Assembly (NCBI RefSeq): GCF_018967845.1
Contig: NZ_JAHLZZ010000001.1
Location: 4,588,001-4,652,000, forward strand
DNA length: 64,000 nucleotides
Direction of reading: 5' to 3'
DNA from: Hymenobacter siberiensis
GTDB lineage: Bacteria; Bacteroidota; Bacteroidia; Cytophagales; Hymenobacteraceae
The translations under genes and the position numbers were made by a program. Positions 54,039 to 62,038 of this stretch are shown in pieces. Numbering within the stretch: position 1 is the stretch's first letter; each line of letters starts with the position of its first letter. The notes under the pieces are model-generated. The model was not told the origin of the DNA. It saw only the letters and a list, made by a program, of their open reading frames with translations, and made no database searches.

Positions 54039-55349
54039 ATGCTGACTACCGCGGCCGCTTTGCCCGCTACCGAACCCGGCCCTATTGAAGCGCCCACCCC
54101 GGCCGTGATGACGCCTACCGAAGCCGAAGAGGCCGCCGCGCAGCTGGCTCCCCGTCTCTTCGACCAGGCGGCCGCTACCGATGTGGAAGGCGGCTTTCCC
54201 ATCCAAGAGTTTGGCTGGCTGCACGCGGCCGGGCTGCTCACGGCGGCGCTACCGGCGCCCCTGGGCGGAGCCGGGCTGCACTCGCCGGCGGCCACGCTGC
54301 CGCTGCTGCGGGTGTTGTAGCACGTTGGGCGGAGCAACCTAGCGATGGGGCGCGTATTTGAAGGCCACACCAACGCACTGCTGCTTATTCAGCAGCTGGC
54401 CACGGCAGCGCAGGTAGCCGGCTATGCGGCCGATGCCCGCGCCGGGCGCTTATTCGGCGTTTGGAACACTGAGAACCCGGCCGATGGCGTGCACCTGAAG
54501 GACTTGCCCAACGGCCGCTACCGCCTGCGCGGGGCCAAAACCTTCGCTTCCGGGGCCGGGCAGCTGGCGCGGCCGCTCATTACCGGGGCGCTGCCGCATG
54601 GGCAGGGCTGGCAGCTGTTTGTGCTGCCGGCCGATGCCCAGCCGCCCGCGCTGGACCGCTCTTTCTGGCAGCCGATAGGCATGCGGGCCACCGCCAGCTT
54701 CCGGGCCGATTTGACCGGGCTGAAAATCGGCCCAGAGGACCTCATCGGCCCGCCCAATGCCTACTACCAGCAGCCGGCGTTCAGCGGCGGAGCCATCCGG
54801 TTTGCGGCCGTGCAGCTGGGCGGGGCCGAAGCTGCTTTTGACGAAACCCGCGACTTCCTGCGCAGCCTCGGTCGCACCGACGACCCCTACCAGCGCCAGC
54901 GCCTCGGCGAAATGGCCATTATGCTGGAAAGCGGCCGCCAATGGCTGCGCGGGGGCGCCAAAAATGCCGCCCGCCCCAGTGCTGCAACGCCTGAAGGAGC
55001 CGAAGCCACCGTGGCCTACGCCAACATGATGCGTACCGCCATCGAAACCATCAACCTGGAGATATTGCGCCTGGCCGGGCAGCCCACGGCGGCTGTGCTG
55101 GCGAGCGACGGCACCATGTCGCACCCCAGCTGGGTGCTATTTTCGGCACCGGCGCGGCAGGCGGTGCGGGCGGCCGAGTTCCGCCACGCCCTCACCATTC
55201 TGGGGGCCGATGCAACGGAGCCGATGCTGCTGGCCCTGCCCGATGGCGGGTTGCCCGACGGCCCAAATAAGCCCGGCTTTACCGAAGCCGTGGCGCGGCT
55301 GCGGGAGTTTCTGAAATGCCAACAGGCCGCTACCGTGCTAGTGCCCTGA
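54039..55349 (+). pseudogene. Acyl-CoA dehydrogenase, broken by in-frame TAG
   Basis: The frame from the ATG at 54039 to TGA at 55349 is about 436 codons, with TAG at 54318-54320 after LPLLRVL. Downstream is HVGRSNLAMGRVFEGHTNAL, the usual continuation. The rest is intact: GRLFGVWNTENP, GAKTFASGAGQL, GAAIRF-like region and a helical C-terminus. It should oxidise an acyl-CoA or acyl thioester with FAD. In relatives such genes cluster with deacetylase, methyltransferase and glycosyltransferase genes, and a glycosyltransferase remnant follows here. Confidence 0.85.
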
Positions 55350-55617
55350 CGGCGCACCACGGCAGCAGTAGCATCCCGGCAATTATTGGCCAATACGATG
55401 ACCTCGAAGCTGCTGGGGGCAGGGGTTGACCGTGCTCGGTGGTTTGGGTGGCGGGCAGGGTGGCGGCTTCGTCTTTGGCTGGAATGATGACGCTGATGCG
55501 CAGGCGGGCCGCGCATTGGTCGCGGGGTGGCAGGGGCTGCCGCAGCAGCAAAGAAATGGGAGCGGTAGCCGTGGCCTCGTGGGCCGCCAGGAAACGCGCG
55601 GGGGTAGCGTGGTCCAT
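55350..55617 (-). pseudogene. Remnant of a family 2 glycosyltransferase
   Basis: On the minus strand, from the ATG at 55617, the frame reads MDHATPARFLAAHEATATAP and then RISVIIPAKDEAATLPAT, a clear GT2 nucleotide-sugar binding start. A frameshift follows; another frame continues SSFEVIVLANNCRDATAAVV, the next conserved strand. The remaining two thirds of the gene are absent because the frame reaches the end of the acyl-CoA dehydrogenase. It is a dead fragment. Confidence 0.78.
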
Positions 55618-55777
55618 CGGGCGGGTGTACGCCGGGCAATGGCGAAAGGATAAGACGGAGCTTACGCCACTAATGCGCCAATTCGCTCACGGATGGGGTT
55701 TTACAGCCAGCATTTCTCAGGTAATCAGCGCGCTGGCAGCGGCAGCTGTTTTGATTATAATCGGGGTTAAAATTTAC

Positions 55778-55812
55778 AAAAAAGCCTCTTCTGAAATCAG
55801 AAGAGGCTTTTT
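55778..55812 (-). terminator. Terminator stranded by the IS630 insertion
   Basis: A stem AAAAAAGCCTCTTCTGA with a short loop. Before IS630 arrived it would have been about 20 nt after the stop of the BamA-like gene now ending at 57043. The rest of 55618-55834 shows no supportable gene, only a short open frame with one hydrophobic segment. Confidence 0.8.
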
Positions 55813-55833
55813 ACGCAATTCTATAATTCCTAC

Positions 55834-56981
55834 CTAGTGGTCTGACAGTTTAATTTCGTCAGTTATTTTGCTCACTTCGGCGTACCTGTTTTTCAATTTA
55901 TCACGGGCCTTTTCGGTCGTGAAGGACCAGTTGACCTTGACGGCCGCCGCGTTTCGTTTGGCTTCCCACGCCAGGGCCTCCGCTTCGAGTCGTTCCTGCG
56001 TGCCGATGCGCCGGTCCAGGCACTGGCGGGAAAGGGCGGCGAATTCAATTTCGGCCATGTTGAGCCAGGAGCCGTGCTTGGGGGTGTAGTGGAATTCGAG
56101 GGTGTGGCGCAGGCGGCGGGCCGTTTCGACGGGCAGGTGTTCATAAAAGGCGCCGTACGTGTGGGTGCTGTAATTATCCTGCACGAGCTTGATTTTCTGG
56201 GCATCCGGGTAGTGGGTTTGCACGAGCCAGTCCATAAAGTGGGCGTAATCGCCCTTGTTTTTGGTCGTCGTGACCCGCAAGTGGCGCTGGCCCGTGTCGA
56301 TGTCGTAGGCCAGCAGGACGTTGCAGACCCCTTTTCGCACGTATTCCTGGTGTTCTTTTTGAGTGGCTCCCGGTTTGGGCGGAATTGGCGTGAGCACGTG
56401 GTCGAGCAGTTGGCAGGGCCGCTCGTCGAAGCAGAGGCGCACCACGCCCGCTTCGGCGGGCTGCGCGTAGATGTCGAGTACGTCCTCCATATTGGCCAGA
56501 TACTCGCCCGTGAGGGTGCCGATGCACCACATCTGTTTCAGCCAGGGCTTGAGTTGACTTTTTTTAAAACTTTGCGAATCGTTTCGTTGGAAACGGCGGG
56601 TCCGTAGTCGAGCGAGACGAGGGTTTGGTTGAGCAACGAGAGTGTCCAACGGGACGCCCCGGCCGGTAATTCGCTGCAGGCCAAGCTGGTGATTTGCGCC
56701 TCCAGGGTGGCCGTTACCTTCGGTGGTTGCCCGCTGCGCGGGCGTTCTTCCAGTGCTTGGGCCAGGCCACCGCCCAGGTAGCGCCCCTTGAGGCGGTAGT
56801 ATTGACGGGCGGAAATGCCGGCCTCGGCTTGCACGGCGGCGGCACCCTGGCCGGCCCCCATGGCCAGCAGCGCCCGGGCCCGCGCGATTTTGCGGCTCTT
56901 GTGGGTGCCTTTGCGGAGGATGGCCCGCAGCTTGGCGGCGTCGGCAGGCGGTACGGTAACGGGGGTGGCGAGGCGCGGCAT
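55834..56981 (-). CDS. IS630 transposase, two frames joined by -1 slippage
   Basis: Frame 1 (56538-56981, ATG at 56981, MPRLATPVTVPP) holds the HTH half, with ISARQYYRLKGRYLG. Frame 2 (stop at 55834) holds the DDE half: the first Asp in LCFDERPCQLL, the second in LVQDNYSTHTYGAFYE, and Glu in HGSWLNMAEIEF. They overlap at A AAA AAA G (T run at 56559-56565), a classical -1 slippery site. Slipping there joins VLKK to SQLKPWLKQMW, giving one protein of about 380 residues. This matches the known control of IS630 elements. Catalytic residues are intact, so the element may be active. Confidence 0.88.
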
Positions 56982-57045
56982 AAGCAAGAAGTGAAGCGTG
57001 TCCTCTCCTAACCATTGCTGACATAATTAAGTTGTCAGACCACTA
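55835..57045 (-). mobile_element. IS630-family insertion sequence
   Basis: About 1.2 kb with terminal inverted repeats beginning TAGTGGTCTGACA at each end (55835-55862 and 57018-57045; 24 of 28 bases match). TA at both edges is the expected target duplication. Two overlapping transposase frames lie inside. Confidence 0.92.
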
Positions 57046-58311
57046 GAAGGCTTCGCCGATGGCAAACAGGATGCCCGGCTTGCTGCCGGTGCCGCCGGCG
57101 TAGTCGAGGCGCAGGTTCACGCGGTCGCGGCGGATGAAGTTGAAGCGGATGCCCGCGCCCCCGGCGTACTTGGTATCGCTGAGGCTGAACTTGTCGACGT
57201 ACTGGTTTACGTTGCCCACGCCGCCGAACACGGCCCCGTCGAAACGCTTCAACCAGCTGATAGTAGCATTGGGGAACAGCTTATGACGGATTTCGGCCTG
57301 AAACATTATCATCTGGCGGTCGCGGTAGCGCTGCTCGTAAATGCCGCGCAACAGGTTGGCGTTGTTGTAGAGCGTGCCGCCCAAGTTGGCACCAATGCCG
57401 GCCAGCTCGCGGAATGGCACATCGCCGGTATGGAACTGCCCGAGGAACTGCGCGGCCAGAATGGTGCGGTTGGACCCCAGCGGCTGAAAGTGGCGGGCAT
57501 CGACCTGATAGCGCGTAAAGCGGTAGTCGGAACCCAGGCCCGTGCCGTTGAAGGTGGCGCTCACATCGAGCAGATTGCCACTGAAAGCGGCCAGCGGCAC
57601 ATCGCGCGTGTCGTAGGTGAGGACCGGCCCGAGGCCCGAAATCCGGGTATTCTTCCGTTCGCGCTCGGTCATGCGCGAGTCGTTGTAGAAGAAGTTGGTG
57701 CTGTTGCCGTCGGTGGTTTTGGCCGGCGCGCCCACCCCCGTAATGTTGGTGAAACGGTACAGCGCACCAAAAAACAGCTTGGGTGCAATCTGCTTCTGAA
57801 TCCGCTGGTTGATAATGAACAGCTTGTAATCCGTTTCCGACTCGTTGGCGCTGGTAGTGCCTGGGCCTTTGCCGTAGTAATATAGCAGGATGTCGTAGGC
57901 GCTGATTTCACCGTTCAGGTAAAACTTTTCGCCCGGCGTGTACACCGAGTGCACCAGCTGAATGAGCGACTGGCCCTCGGTGGTGGTCCAGTACTGCAGC
58001 CGCGCGTTGGAAGGCCGGGTGAGGGTATCGGCCGAGAACCGGCCGCTGAGCAAGGCACCCAGGCCGTAGCCAAGTCCGGTTTCGGCCTGATAAAACAGCA
58101 CCGGAATGGGCAGCAGGCTAAGATTGCCATTCTTACCCAGCTGGCCGAAAGACTTCGTGCTGCGAAGCTGCTGCCCGGCCGGGGGCGCAAGGCCAACGCT
58201 GCGAGGCGCGGCCGGGGGCGTGGTGTAAACCGAATCGGGGGGCGCAGCTGGCTGGGCGGCGGCGGTAAAGCTCAGCCCGGAGAAGACCAGGGCTGCGAGA
58301 GAAAAACGCAT
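57043..58311 (-). CDS. BamA/TamA-family outer membrane protein
   Basis: A 422-residue protein with a signal peptide (residues 1-19, ending AAAQ) and a beta-barrel domain related to bacterial surface antigens (PF01103). Typical features are LLPIPVLFYQAETGLGYGLG near residue 65 and GGAGIRFNFIRRDRVNLRLD before the end. No POTRA repeats are visible, so it is a short barrel-only member of unknown role. The ATG at 58311 starts the signal peptide. Its stop TAG is formed at the IS630 junction. Confidence 0.85.
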   Translation of the reverse strand: MRFSLAALVFSGLSFTAAAQPAAPPDSVYTTPPAAPRSVGLAPPAGQQLRSTKSFGQLGKNGNLSLLPIPVLFYQAETGLGYGLGALLSGRFSADTLTRPSNARLQYWTTTEGQSLIQLVHSVYTPGEKFYLNGEISAYDILLYYYGKGPGTTSANESETDYKLFIINQRIQKQIAPKLFFGALYRFTNITGVGAPAKTTDGNSTNFFYNDSRMTERERKNTRISGLGPVLTYDTRDVPLAAFSGNLLDVSATFNGTGLGSDYRFTRYQVDARHFQPLGSNRTILAAQFLGQFHTGDVPFRELAGIGANLGGTLYNNANLLRGIYEQRYRDRQMIMFQAEIRHKLFPNATISWLKRFDGAVFGGVGNVNQYVDKFSLSDTKYAGGAGIRFNFIRRDRVNLRLDYAGGTGSKPGILFAIGEAF

Positions 58312-58436
58312 GGGAGCGGAAATGAGAAGCAAATAAATTGCTCTATCAACGGATTATGGAGCCCTACGGTTGGCAGTAGCGGCGGCGTGGCCGGCCAAAG
58401 GCCCTTTTTACCCCGCGGAGGCTAGCTTTTGCCGGC

Positions 58437-58760
58437 CTATTCGTCGCACAGCAGCAAGCGCTCCACCACCTGCCCCAGGCCCAGGTGCCGGGCCACCAGC
58501 TCGGCGGCATCGGCGGGGCGCACTTTGCCGTAGGCCGTGCCTTCGGGATATACGATGAGGGCCGCGCCGGGGCCTTTTTTGCACTGTTTACACAGGTCGA
58601 GGCAATTGCAGGTCTGCACCCGCACCTGCTCGCGCTCCCCCCCGTGCAGCAGCTTTTTCAGGCCCTGAATCTTCAGCTCTTTCTTCAGAGCTTTGGCCAC
58701 GTCCTCCCCTACTCCGGATTTCTGATTGGTGCACACAAAAAGGCGACGAACGGTACTCAT
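58437..58760 (-). CDS. Thioredoxin-like [2Fe-2S] ferredoxin
   Basis: A 107-residue protein with cysteines 10, 51, 53, 57 and 60 (RLFVCTNQ and VQTCNCLDLCKQCKKGPGA), the spacing of thioredoxin-like [2Fe-2S] ferredoxins. The GPGAALIVYPEGTAYGKV loop is typical of the family. A redox partner is not identifiable. It is a single gene upstream of a long palindrome. Confidence 0.88.
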   Translation of the reverse strand: MSTVRRLFVCTNQKSGVGEDVAKALKKELKIQGLKKLLHGGEREQVRVQTCNCLDLCKQCKKGPGAALIVYPEGTAYGKVRPADAAELVARHLGLGQVVERLLLCDE

Positions 58761-58785
58761 AATTAACGACGAAAAACAAGAAGCT

Positions 58786-58880
58786 GACCGTCATGCAGAG
58801 CGCAGCGAAGCATCTTTACCGCGCAACGCATTTATTTACTACTGCGGTAAAAATGCTTCGCTGCGCTCTGCATGACGGTC
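58786..58880. repeat. Long palindrome, GACCGTCATGCAGAGCGCAG type
   Basis: 37-bp arms (58786-58822 and 58844-58880) with one mismatch, enclosing a 21-nt loop with TTTATTTACT. The arms are the same as in 50881-50974, extended by GACC/GGTC. Confidence 0.88.
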
Positions 58881-58890
58881 TTACGGAAGC

Positions 58891-59280
58891 CTACCCCAGG
58901 CCGTGCCAGTGGCGGTTTTGCAGCTTATACGCGGCCAGCTCGCGGTTCGACCACAGGGTTTGGTACACTTGCTGGTCGTGCAGCAGTTGGGGGTCTTTTT
59001 CCATGAAGGCCAGCAACTCCTGGAGCAGCTCGACCGTCTCTTCTTTCAGGAAATAATACATCCAGTTATCGAGCCGGCGCACATTCACCAAACCTGCATT
59101 TTTTAAGTACGATAATTGCCGACTGGTTTTGGTCTGGGTGAAATCCAGCACTTGTTCCAAATCGGCCACCACCATTTCCTGGTTGCGCCACAGCAAATGC
59201 AGGATGCGCACGCGGCTTTCATCGCCCAAAGATTTAAAAAGTTGCTGCCCAAAAGCAACCGTGAAATGTTTCAAGCGCAT
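58891..59280 (-). CDS. ArsR-family transcriptional regulator
   Basis: A 129-residue winged-helix protein: FKSLGDESRVRILHLLW then FTQTKTSRQLSYLKNAGLV (recognition helix) and a beta wing around RRLDNWMYYFL. No ELCVC metal motif is seen, so the signal is unclear. The ATG at 59280 is 44 nt from a -7 box. It is divergent from the gene at 59382. Confidence 0.88.
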   Translation of the reverse strand: MRLKHFTVAFGQQLFKSLGDESRVRILHLLWRNQEMVVADLEQVLDFTQTKTSRQLSYLKNAGLVNVRRLDNWMYYFLKEETVELLQELLAFMEKDPQLLHDQQVYQTLWSNRELAAYKLQNRHWHGLG

Positions 59281-59323
59281 CTGCTGTCTGGGAAGGGGAA
59301 GTTTGCCCGTCGTTCTTTCTGCC

Positions 59324-59331
59324 CAAAGTTA
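59324..59331 (-). promoter_or_regulatory. Bacteroidota -7 box of the ArsR gene
   Basis: Minus-strand TAACTTTG, 44 nt before the ATG at 59280. The -33 element is not clear. Confidence 0.4.
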
Positions 59332-59355
59332 CCATCGGCCCCGAATCGGATGCCG

Positions 59356-59363
59356 TATATTTG
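59356..59363 (+). promoter_or_regulatory. Bacteroidota -7 box of the secreted protein gene
   Basis: TATATTTG, 19 nt before the ATG at 59382. Transcription would start only about 12 nt upstream, so the message may be almost leaderless. Confidence 0.45.
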
Positions 59364-59381
59364 TTTTTCCGCTATCTGAAT

Positions 59382-60068
59382 ATGCCTGATTTCTTGCGCC
59401 TTCGTCGCTTTCCCTTCTTTTTTGCCGCAGCGCTGCTGCTCATGCTGCTGGCCGGCTCGGGCGCGCACGCCCAGGGCAAGCGCAAGGTGATTCAGTTCAC
59501 CGGCATTGTGGCTACCGGCGACAGCCTGCTGGGCGTGCCCGGGGCCACGATATACGTGCCCAAGGCGGGCCGGGGTACGGCATCCAACATCTACGGCTAT
59601 TTTTCGATGGCCGTGCTGGCCGGCGACAGCATCGTGATTCGCTCGCTGGGCTATGCCAACCAGACCATCATCATCCCGAAGGATTTTCAGCGCCAGAGCT
59701 ACTCCGTTATCGTGCAGCTGAAGGAAGATGCCACCGTGCTGCCCGAGGTGCGCGTGTTTCCCTACACCACCGAGCGCGACTTCAAAAAAGCCTTCCTGGC
59801 CCTGCGCCTGCCCACCGAGCGCGGCACCGCCGCCGCCGATAACCTGAACCAGGAACTGATGAACCGCATTTTCCGCACCCAGCCCATGGGCGCGGTGGCT
59901 AACTTCCGCCAGTCGATGAGCAACCAGCAGCTCGACTACGACCGCCGCATGGGCATGGCCCCCAACCAGTACTCCAACAACCCGCTGCTCAACCCGTTTA
60001 GCTGGCTCCAGCTCATTCAGCAGGTGAAAAAAGGCGAGTTTAAGAAGAAGAACTACGACGACGAATAG
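59382..60068 (+). CDS. Secreted protein with carboxypeptidase-regulatory-like domain
   Basis: A 228-residue protein. The signal peptide is about residues 1-31 (FFFAAALLLMLLAGSGAHAQ). A CarboxypepD_reg-like domain follows (GIVATGDSLLGVPGATIYV, then NIYGYFSMAVLAGDSIVIRS). The C-terminal 100 residues are helical and Gln/Asn-rich, with a basic end. The role is unknown. The frame also opens at 59361, but the ATG at 59382 fits the signal peptide. The TAG at 60066-60068 directly abuts the 60069 repeat. Confidence 0.8.
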   Translation: MPDFLRLRRFPFFFAAALLLMLLAGSGAHAQGKRKVIQFTGIVATGDSLLGVPGATIYVPKAGRGTASNIYGYFSMAVLAGDSIVIRSLGYANQTIIIPKDFQRQSYSVIVQLKEDATVLPEVRVFPYTTERDFKKAFLALRLPTERGTAAADNLNQELMNRIFRTQPMGAVANFRQSMSNQQLDYDRRMGMAPNQYSNNPLLNPFSWLQLIQQVKKGEFKKKNYDDE

Positions 60069-60201
60069 GACCACAGATTAAGTGGATTTCAACCGATTGA
60101 ACGGGTTTTTATGGTTCTGATTCGGACTTCCTTTCGCTACCTTTTACCCGTTGAAGGGGTTGAACGCCGAGCGCAAAATTGACTTGCCCATTTATTTAGA
60201 A

Positions 60202-60236
60202 CGAAAAAGTCGGCTCCCGCAGGGCCGACTTTTTCG
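60202..60236 (+). terminator. Intrinsic terminator inside the TIR element
   Basis: A 13-bp stem CGAAAAAGTCGGC with a 9-nt loop, then TTTTTCG. It would stop transcription from the upstream secreted-protein gene before the NDH-2 gene. Confidence 0.8.
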
Positions 60237-60457
60237 TGGAAGGCCAAATATTAGTTGAGTTGAAAGCATTCGACAGTTTGACTCCAGCTCACAGTTCGCA
60301 ACTACTCAACGACCTCGAAGCATTCGGGATTCCGGTAGGGCCGATGCTCAATTTCGGCACTCCCCATCTGGAAATCAAACGGCTACTGAAATGCCTAAAC
60401 CAGCCAAACGCACAACCACCAGCCATCCCAATATATACAGGTATTTCAGGCCAATAG
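60236..60457 (+). pseudogene. C-terminal fragment of a GxxExxxR protein
   Basis: 73 residues: EGQILVELKAFDSLTPAHSS followed by QLLNDLEAFGIPVGPMLNFG and LEIKRLLK. This is the conserved C-terminal half of GxxExxxR proteins (PF13366, PD-(D/E)XK-like); the ELK and the QLLNYL-like motif are well kept. The N-terminal half with GxxExxxR itself is missing and no start codon or leader is convincing. It lies entirely between the inverted repeats of the 60069-60514 element. Confidence 0.72.
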
Positions 60458-60516
60458 TCAACCAGAAACCATAGAAATCTGTTTAACCGGTTGAAATCAA
60501 CTTAATCTGTGGTCTT

Positions 60517-61890
60517 ATGGATACTAACCTCCCCGTTTCGGATAAGCCGCGCGTCGTTATTGTAGGCTGTGGCTTTGGCGGTTTGCGCCTGGCCCAGGCG
60601 CTGCACAAGGCCCCGGTGCAGGTCGTCGTCGTCGACCGCAACAACTACCACAACTTCCAGCCGCTGCTGTACCAGGTAGCTACCGGCGCGCTCGAAGCGG
60701 ATAGCATTGCGTATCCGATTCGGAAGATTTTTGCGGGGCAGACCAACTTCTTCTACCGCATGGCCGATGTGCAGCGGATAGAATCTACCACCAATACCTT
60801 GGTAACCAGCGTAGGCCATATCCAATACGACTACTTGGTGCTGGCCACCGGCTCGCTCACCAACTTCTTCGGGCTGGAGAGCATTGAGCGCAACGCCATG
60901 CAAATCAAGAGCATCCCGAATGCCCTGAACCTGCGCAGCTTCATCTTTCAGAATTTTGAGAAAGCCCTGCTCACCAGCGACCCGGCCGAGAAGCAGGCGC
61001 TGCTGAACATCGTGGTAGTGGGCGGCGGCCCCACGGGCGTGGAAATCAGCGGCTCGCTGGCCGAAATGCGCAAGCACGTGCTACCCAAGGACTACCCGGA
61101 GCTGGACTTGCAGGCCATGCAGATTTTTCTGGTAGAAGCCGGGCCGGCGCTACTTGGGACGATGTCGCTGGCCTCGCAGTCTGATGCCAAGCGCTACATG
61201 GACGACCTGGGCGTGCTGGTGCAGCTCAACACGCCCATTAAGCGCTACGAAGACGGCAAGGCTTATTTCTCGGACACTGAATTTATTCAGACCGAAAACC
61301 TGGTGTGGGCCGCCGGCGTGAACGGGGCCGAAGTGCCCGGTCTGCCCGCCGAGTCCGTGACCCGCAACAAGCGCATCACGGTGAACGACTGGAACCTGGT
61401 GCAGGGCCAGACCAACATTTTCGCCATCGGCGATGTGGCCAACATGGTGACCACCGACATGCCCCAGGGCATGCCCATGCTCGCGCCCGTGGCCCAGCAG
61501 CACGCCGACCACCTGGCCCTCAACCTCCAGCGTATGCTGCGCGGCGAAACGCCCCGCGACTTCGTGTACAACAACAAGGGCTCAATGGCCATCGTGAGCC
61601 GCAACAAGGCCGTGGTCGACCTGCCCGGGAACATCCACTTCAACGGTTTCTTTGGCTGGCTCACCTGGCTGTTTGTGCACCTGATGACGCTGGTGGGCTT
61701 CCGCAATAAAGTGGTGGCGCTGGTAGACTGGGCCTTCAGCTATTTCAGCTCCGACCAGGCGTTGCGGCTCATCATCCGCCCCTTCAGCCGCCGCGATGTG
61801 AAGGACGACAAGGGCAAAAAAGGCGCGGAGCACCGCACCGCTACAGTTGAGTACAACGCTACGCCGCCCGCCATTCAGGAGCCGGCCTAA
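60517..61890 (+). CDS. Type II NADH dehydrogenase (NDH-2)
   Basis: A 457-residue FAD protein that passes electrons from NADH to quinone without proton pumping. The FAD-binding GCGFGGLRLAQAL is at residues 13-25, the NADH-binding VVVGGGPTGVEISGSLAEMR is near 165-184, and AIGDVANM lies near 305. The C-terminal 60 residues contain the amphipathic membrane-binding region. It complements the pumping complex I encoded by nuoM and nuoN. Its leader consists almost wholly of the TIR element. Confidence 0.95.
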   Translation: MDTNLPVSDKPRVVIVGCGFGGLRLAQALHKAPVQVVVVDRNNYHNFQPLLYQVATGALEADSIAYPIRKIFAGQTNFFYRMADVQRIESTTNTLVTSVGHIQYDYLVLATGSLTNFFGLESIERNAMQIKSIPNALNLRSFIFQNFEKALLTSDPAEKQALLNIVVVGGGPTGVEISGSLAEMRKHVLPKDYPELDLQAMQIFLVEAGPALLGTMSLASQSDAKRYMDDLGVLVQLNTPIKRYEDGKAYFSDTEFIQTENLVWAAGVNGAEVPGLPAESVTRNKRITVNDWNLVQGQTNIFAIGDVANMVTTDMPQGMPMLAPVAQQHADHLALNLQRMLRGETPRDFVYNNKGSMAIVSRNKAVVDLPGNIHFNGFFGWLTWLFVHLMTLVGFRNKVVALVDWAFSYFSSDQALRLIIRPFSRRDVKDDKGKKGAEHRTATVEYNATPPAIQEPA

Positions 61891-61915
61891 TAGCCTCGCT
61901 TCTCGCTAAATAAGA

Positions 61916-62010
61916 ACGGTCATGCTGAGCGGAGCCGAAGCATCTCTACTGCAATAGTAAATAGATTACTTATGCGGCAGAGATGCTTCGGCTGCGCTCA
62001 GCATGACCGT
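61916..62010. repeat. Long palindrome, ACGGTCATGCTGAGCGGAGC type
   Basis: 32-bp arms (61916-61947 and 61979-62010) with two mismatches and a loop containing AGTAAATAGATTACT. It is a variant of the 49277/50881/58786 family and lies between convergent genes. Confidence 0.85.
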
Positions 62011-62038
62011 TTTTCGTGTTATTACCGTTCGCCCATGC

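Larger units (their letters stand above)
60069..60514. mobile_element. TIR-bounded element carrying a GxxExxxR fragment
   Basis: 46-bp terminal inverted repeats, about 40 positions identical: GACCACAGATTAAGT and on at 60069-60114, mirrored at 60469-60514. The 446-bp element starts on the base after one gene's stop and ends 2 nt before the next gene's ATG. Inside are a terminator (60202-60236) and the C-terminal part of a GxxExxxR protein gene. Confidence 0.78.

Noticed and set aside
9960..54320. Genome-wide reassignment of TAG
   Set aside because: TAG ends several intact genes here, including gnd, zwf and endonuclease V, so it works as a normal stop.
55439..55837. Short frame with one hydrophobic segment (SQVISALAAAAVLIIIGVKI)
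   Set aside because: It crosses the stranded terminator and the antisense of the glycosyltransferase remnant, so a real gene there is doubtful.
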